Source: Gemmatimonadaceae bacterium
GTDB lineage: Bacteria; Gemmatimonadota; Gemmatimonadetes; Gemmatimonadales; Gemmatimonadaceae
NCBI GenBank assembly: GCA_035533755.1
Contig: DATLTC010000009.1
Span: forward strand, 1-64,000
Length of the DNA: 64,000 bases
Direction of reading: 5' to 3'
The notes below the pieces were generated by a model that saw only the letters and a list, made by a program, of their open reading frames with translations, did no database searches and was not told the origin of the DNA. The position numbers and the translations under genes are program-made. The first letter of the stretch is position 1. The number at the start of each line of letters is the position of its first letter. Shown here piece by piece: positions 60,108-64,000 of this stretch.

Positions 60108-61955
60108 TTGACCCTTATGACTGAGCTCGAAACCACTACAACCGGCACGGCGACAACCTTGCGCGAGAAGCGTGATGCGCAGAAGGCGCAGTTGCGTCCG
60201 CTTGCCAACCGGCGCCCTGAGCTGTACGAGGAAGACGAGTATACGTCCGCCGACTACGAGCGGATGATGGATATGTACAACGGCACCCTGGCCTCGATCG
60301 AGGAAGGGGAGATCGTGAAGAGCAAGGTGCTCGAGATCCGCGACAACCTCGTGGTCCTCGACATCGGCTTCAAGTCCGAAGGCAGCGTGCCCCTCGAGGA
60401 GTTCAAGGACTATCCCGACCTCAAGCCCGGCGACGAGGTCGAGGTCCTCCTCGAGCACCTCGAGGACCAGGAAGGCTCGGTCGTCCTCTCCAAGAAGAAG
60501 GCCGACTTCATGCGGGTGTGGGAACGCATCCGCGTCGCCTACGAGACCGATCAGCCGGTGGAAGGCACGCTCATCAAGAAGATCAAGGGCGGCGTGGTCG
60601 TCGACCTCATGGGCGTGGACGCGTTCCTGCCGGGATCGCAGATCGCGCTCCGTCGCGTGCCCAACATCGACGAGCTGCTCGGCCAGAAGTTCGAGTTCAA
60701 GATCATCAAGCTCAACAAGCGCCGCCGCAACATCGTGGTCTCGCGCCGCGTGATCCTGGAAACCGAGCGCGCCGGCAAGCGCGAGAAGCTCATGAAGGAG
60801 CTGCAGAAGGACCAGGTGCGGAAGGGCGTGGTCAAGAACATCACCGACTTCGGGGCCTTCATCGACCTCGGCGGCGTGGACGGCCTGCTCCACATCACCG
60901 ACATGTCGTGGGGCCGCATCTCGCATCCGTCGGAGATGGTGCAGATCGGGCAGGAGCTCGAGGTCAAGGTGCTCGACATCGACTGGACGCGCGAGCGCAT
61001 CTCGCTCGGCCTCAAGCAGCTCCAGAGCTACCCGTGGAAGGATGTCGCCGAGAAGTATCCGGTGGGCACCCGCGTCACGGGCAAGGTGGTCAGCATCACC
61101 AACTACGGCGCCTTCATCGAACTCGAGCCGGGCATCGAAGGCCTGGTGCACATCAGCGAGATGAGCTGGACGCGCAACGTCCGCCATCCGTCCAAGCTCG
61201 TGTCCATCGGCGAGACGATCGAGGCGGTGGTCCTCAAGGTCGATCCGAACGAGGAGAAGATCTCGCTCGGCATGAAGCAGACCGAGCAGGATCCGTGGAT
61301 GGTGCTGCCGCTGCGCTACCCCGTGGGCACGCGCATCAACGGCAAGGTCCGCAACCTCACCAGCTTCGGCGCGTTCGTCGAGATCGAGCCGGGCATCGAC
61401 GGCCTGATCCACATCTCCGACATGAGTTGGACCAAGCGCGTCCAGCATCCGTCGGAAGTGGTCAAGAAGGGCGACGCGGTCGACGTCGTGATTCTCAACA
61501 TCGACAGCGAGAACAAGCGGATCTCGCTCGGCCTCAAGCAGGCCGAAGAGGATCCGTGGCTCCGCATCGGCGAGACCTACCCCGTGGGCACGCAGCTGCG
61601 GGGCACGGTCGTGCGGCTGATGGACAAGGGCGTGGTCGTCGACATCGGCAACGATATCGAAGGCTTCGTCCCGATCTCCCAGCTGTCGCCCACCGAGGCG
61701 CAGGTGAACAGTCCCGCCGACATCGTCTACGAGACGATGAATCTCGACATGCGCGTGCTCGAGGTGGATCCGATCCACCGCCGCATCGTGCTCGGCGTGA
61801 CCGACATCCCGGCGGAGCAGCCGCCGCGTCCGGAAACCCCGTCCAAGGTGCACACCGAGGGCGAGGAAGAGGTGGTGGTGCCGGCCGAGATCGTCGATAT
61901 CGAGGACGAGGAGGCGGCGCCGGTGGCCGAGCAGGAGCCGGCAGCCGAAGGCTGA
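60108..61955 (+). CDS. rpsA: 30S ribosomal protein S1
   Basis: S1 recruits mRNA to the 30S subunit. The 615-residue protein has a charged N-terminal region and six S1 RNA-binding repeats, with recurrent [23 protein letters not shown] and [20 protein letters not shown] type cores. The acidic tail (about 575-615) is Glu-rich. The TTG at 60108 is used because GAGGAG lies 5 bases before it; the ATG at 60117 would leave 14 bases of spacing. A strong terminator follows. Confidence 0.94.
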   Translation: MTLMTELETTTTGTATTLREKRDAQKAQLRPLANRRPELYEEDEYTSADYERMMDMYNGTLASIEEGEIVKSKVLEIRDNLVVLDIGFKSEGSVPLEEFKDYPDLKPGDEVEVLLEHLEDQEGSVVLSKKKADFMRVWERIRVAYETDQPVEGTLIKKIKGGVVVDLMGVDAFLPGSQIALRRVPNIDELLGQKFEFKIIKLNKRRRNIVVSRRVILETERAGKREKLMKELQKDQVRKGVVKNITDFGAFIDLGGVDGLLHITDMSWGRISHPSEMVQIGQELEVKVLDIDWTRERISLGLKQLQSYPWKDVAEKYPVGTRVTGKVVSITNYGAFIELEPGIEGLVHISEMSWTRNVRHPSKLVSIGETIEAVVLKVDPNEEKISLGMKQTEQDPWMVLPLRYPVGTRINGKVRNLTSFGAFVEIEPGIDGLIHISDMSWTKRVQHPSEVVKKGDAVDVVILNIDSENKRISLGLKQAEEDPWLRIGETYPVGTQLRGTVVRLMDKGVVVDIGNDIEGFVPISQLSPTEAQVNSPADIVYETMNLDMRVLEVDPIHRRIVLGVTDIPAEQPPRPETPSKVHTEGEEEVVVPAEIVDIEDEEAAPVAEQEPAAEG

Positions 61956-61978
61956 CCCTCCGTCGCTGCATCGCATGG

Positions 61979-62019
61979 CAACCCCGGTCGGGACGTTCCC
62001 GACCGGGGTTGTCGTTTTT
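61979..62019 (+). terminator. Intrinsic terminator of rpsA
   Basis: A perfect 15-pair GC-rich stem (61979-61993 with 61997-62011) and a 3-base loop are followed by GTCGTTTTT. It cleanly ends the rpsA transcript. Confidence 0.92.
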
Positions 62020-62101
62020 GGGCCGGCCGGCACGGGTGCGCCGCCGCTACCCTCCCGCGGCCGCATGGTTGTCCAGTCTGGAAGCTGGTGGGCCGGGAGG
62101 C

Positions 62102-62107
62102 TAGCTT
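62102..62107 (+). promoter_or_regulatory. Possible -10 box of acyl-CoA carboxylase genes
   Basis: TAGCTT lies 9 bases before the ATG at 62117, within the 97-base gap after the rpsA terminator. No -35 is clear. The rest of the gap holds nothing recognisable. Confidence 0.45.
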
Positions 62108-62116
62108 CTGCCCTCT

Positions 62117-63667
<1,551 letters not shown>

Positions 63668-63725
63668 CGCGCCCCGCCGTGGGTGCCGCGGCCGTGGCGC
63701 GCTGCATCCTCCCGCGCCCCCGCTG

Positions 63726-64000
63726 ATGTTCTCCAAAGTCCTGATCGCCAACCGCGGCGAGATCGCCGTCCGCATCGTTCGCGCGTGCCGTGAGCTGGGG
63801 GTGCGCTCCGTGGCCGTGTACAGCGATCCCGACGCCCGGGCCCCGCACGTGCGCGAGGCCGACGAGGCCGTCCACATCGGCGGCGCCGCGGCGTCGGAGA
63901 GTTACCTCGTGGGCGAGCGCATCATCGCGGCCGCCCATCGCACCGGCGCCCAGGCCATCCACCCGGGCTACGGCTTCCTGTCCGAACGCGAGTGGTTCGC
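63726..64000 (+). CDS. Biotin carboxylase / acyl-CoA carboxylase alpha subunit, N-terminal part
   Basis: Ninety-one residues are visible before the window ends. They begin [23 protein letters not shown] and contain [24 protein letters not shown] and [10 protein letters not shown], the biotin-carboxylase N-terminal domain. Whether the full protein is a short AccC or a longer alpha subunit with biotin-carrier domain cannot be told. The ATG at 63726 is supported by homology; the gap upstream (58 bases) shows no promoter. Confidence 0.93.
   Translation, partial: MFSKVLIANRGEIAVRIVRACRELGVRSVAVYSDPDARAPHVREADEAVHIGGAAASESYLVGERIIAAAHRTGAQAIHPGYGFLSEREWF

Overview
The window is a dense, uniformly GC-rich stretch of bacterial chromosome made almost entirely of housekeeping genes. 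There is no insertion sequence, phage gene, CRISPR array, rRNA or pseudogene, and no gap above about 300 bases. The styles of Obg, the KorAB-type oxidoreductase, the eukaryote-like Ser/Thr kinase and the regulator set fit a Gram-negative-type aerobe or facultative anaerobe of the Gemmatimonadota or a nearby phylum. That placement is inferred from protein style, not tested. Two genes with signal peptides look like outer-membrane barrels, which supports a two-membrane envelope.

Layout: (1) 1-3470, tail of a carboxymuconolactone-decarboxylase-like gene, obg, dprA, hemW. (2) 3475-7545, hrcA-dnaJ-prmA-rsmE-HIT, started by a promoter buried in the last codons of hemW. (3) 7550-10260, a membrane Ser/Thr kinase diverging from rpsU-yqeY. 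(4) 10285-15225, mutS2-dnaG-zinc-ribbon coiled-coil protein. (5) 15263-22354, recJ-rsmD-coaD-pta, a three-gene partner-switch module (STAS antagonist, RsbW-like kinase, GAF-PP2C phosphatase), then rsmA. (6) 22351-25812, rex with a textbook Rex operator, diverging from arginine deiminase, a DEDDh exonuclease and a metallo-beta-lactamase-fold hydrolase. (7) 25842-33050, infC-rpmI-rplT behind an apparent attenuator, pheS-pheT, a coiled-coil protein and zapA, then an uncharacterised membrane protein/hydrolase pair. (8) 33057-37683 (minus), a GltD-like FAD/Fe-S protein with korA and korB. (9) 37767-47293, rny-folD-xseA-xseB-ispA-dxs-nadK-recN. (10) 47300-52022, an outer-membrane-type protein diverging from a six-hairpin glycosidase-like protein, tRNA-Gly(GCC), tRNA-Leu(TAA), and a DUF481-like barrel. 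(11) 52116-59963, a lysine/diaminopimelate cluster (M20 deacylase, asd, lysC, dapB, dapA, dapD) running into aroA and cmk. (12) 59960-62019, rpsA with promoter, structured leader and terminator. (13) 62117-64000, acyl-CoA carboxylase beta subunit and the start of the biotin carboxylase subunit.

Most same-strand neighbours overlap by 4 to 35 bases or abut, so translational coupling is the rule. All four convergent gene ends meet with at most 6 bases between stop codons. Promoters read by eye share a -35 near TTGACR and a -10 of the form TA(A/G)CTT or TATATT. Several -10 boxes lie only 5 to 9 bases before the start codon, which predicts leaderless mRNAs.

The best leads for new biology are: the infC attenuator with an alternative antiterminator pairing and an ATC start; Rex control over arginine deiminase; the partner-switch module whose kinase has Cys in place of the usual N-box His; the GltD-like partner of KorAB; and the unassigned membrane protein/hydrolase pair. 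I found no unambiguous wholly new multi-gene system.
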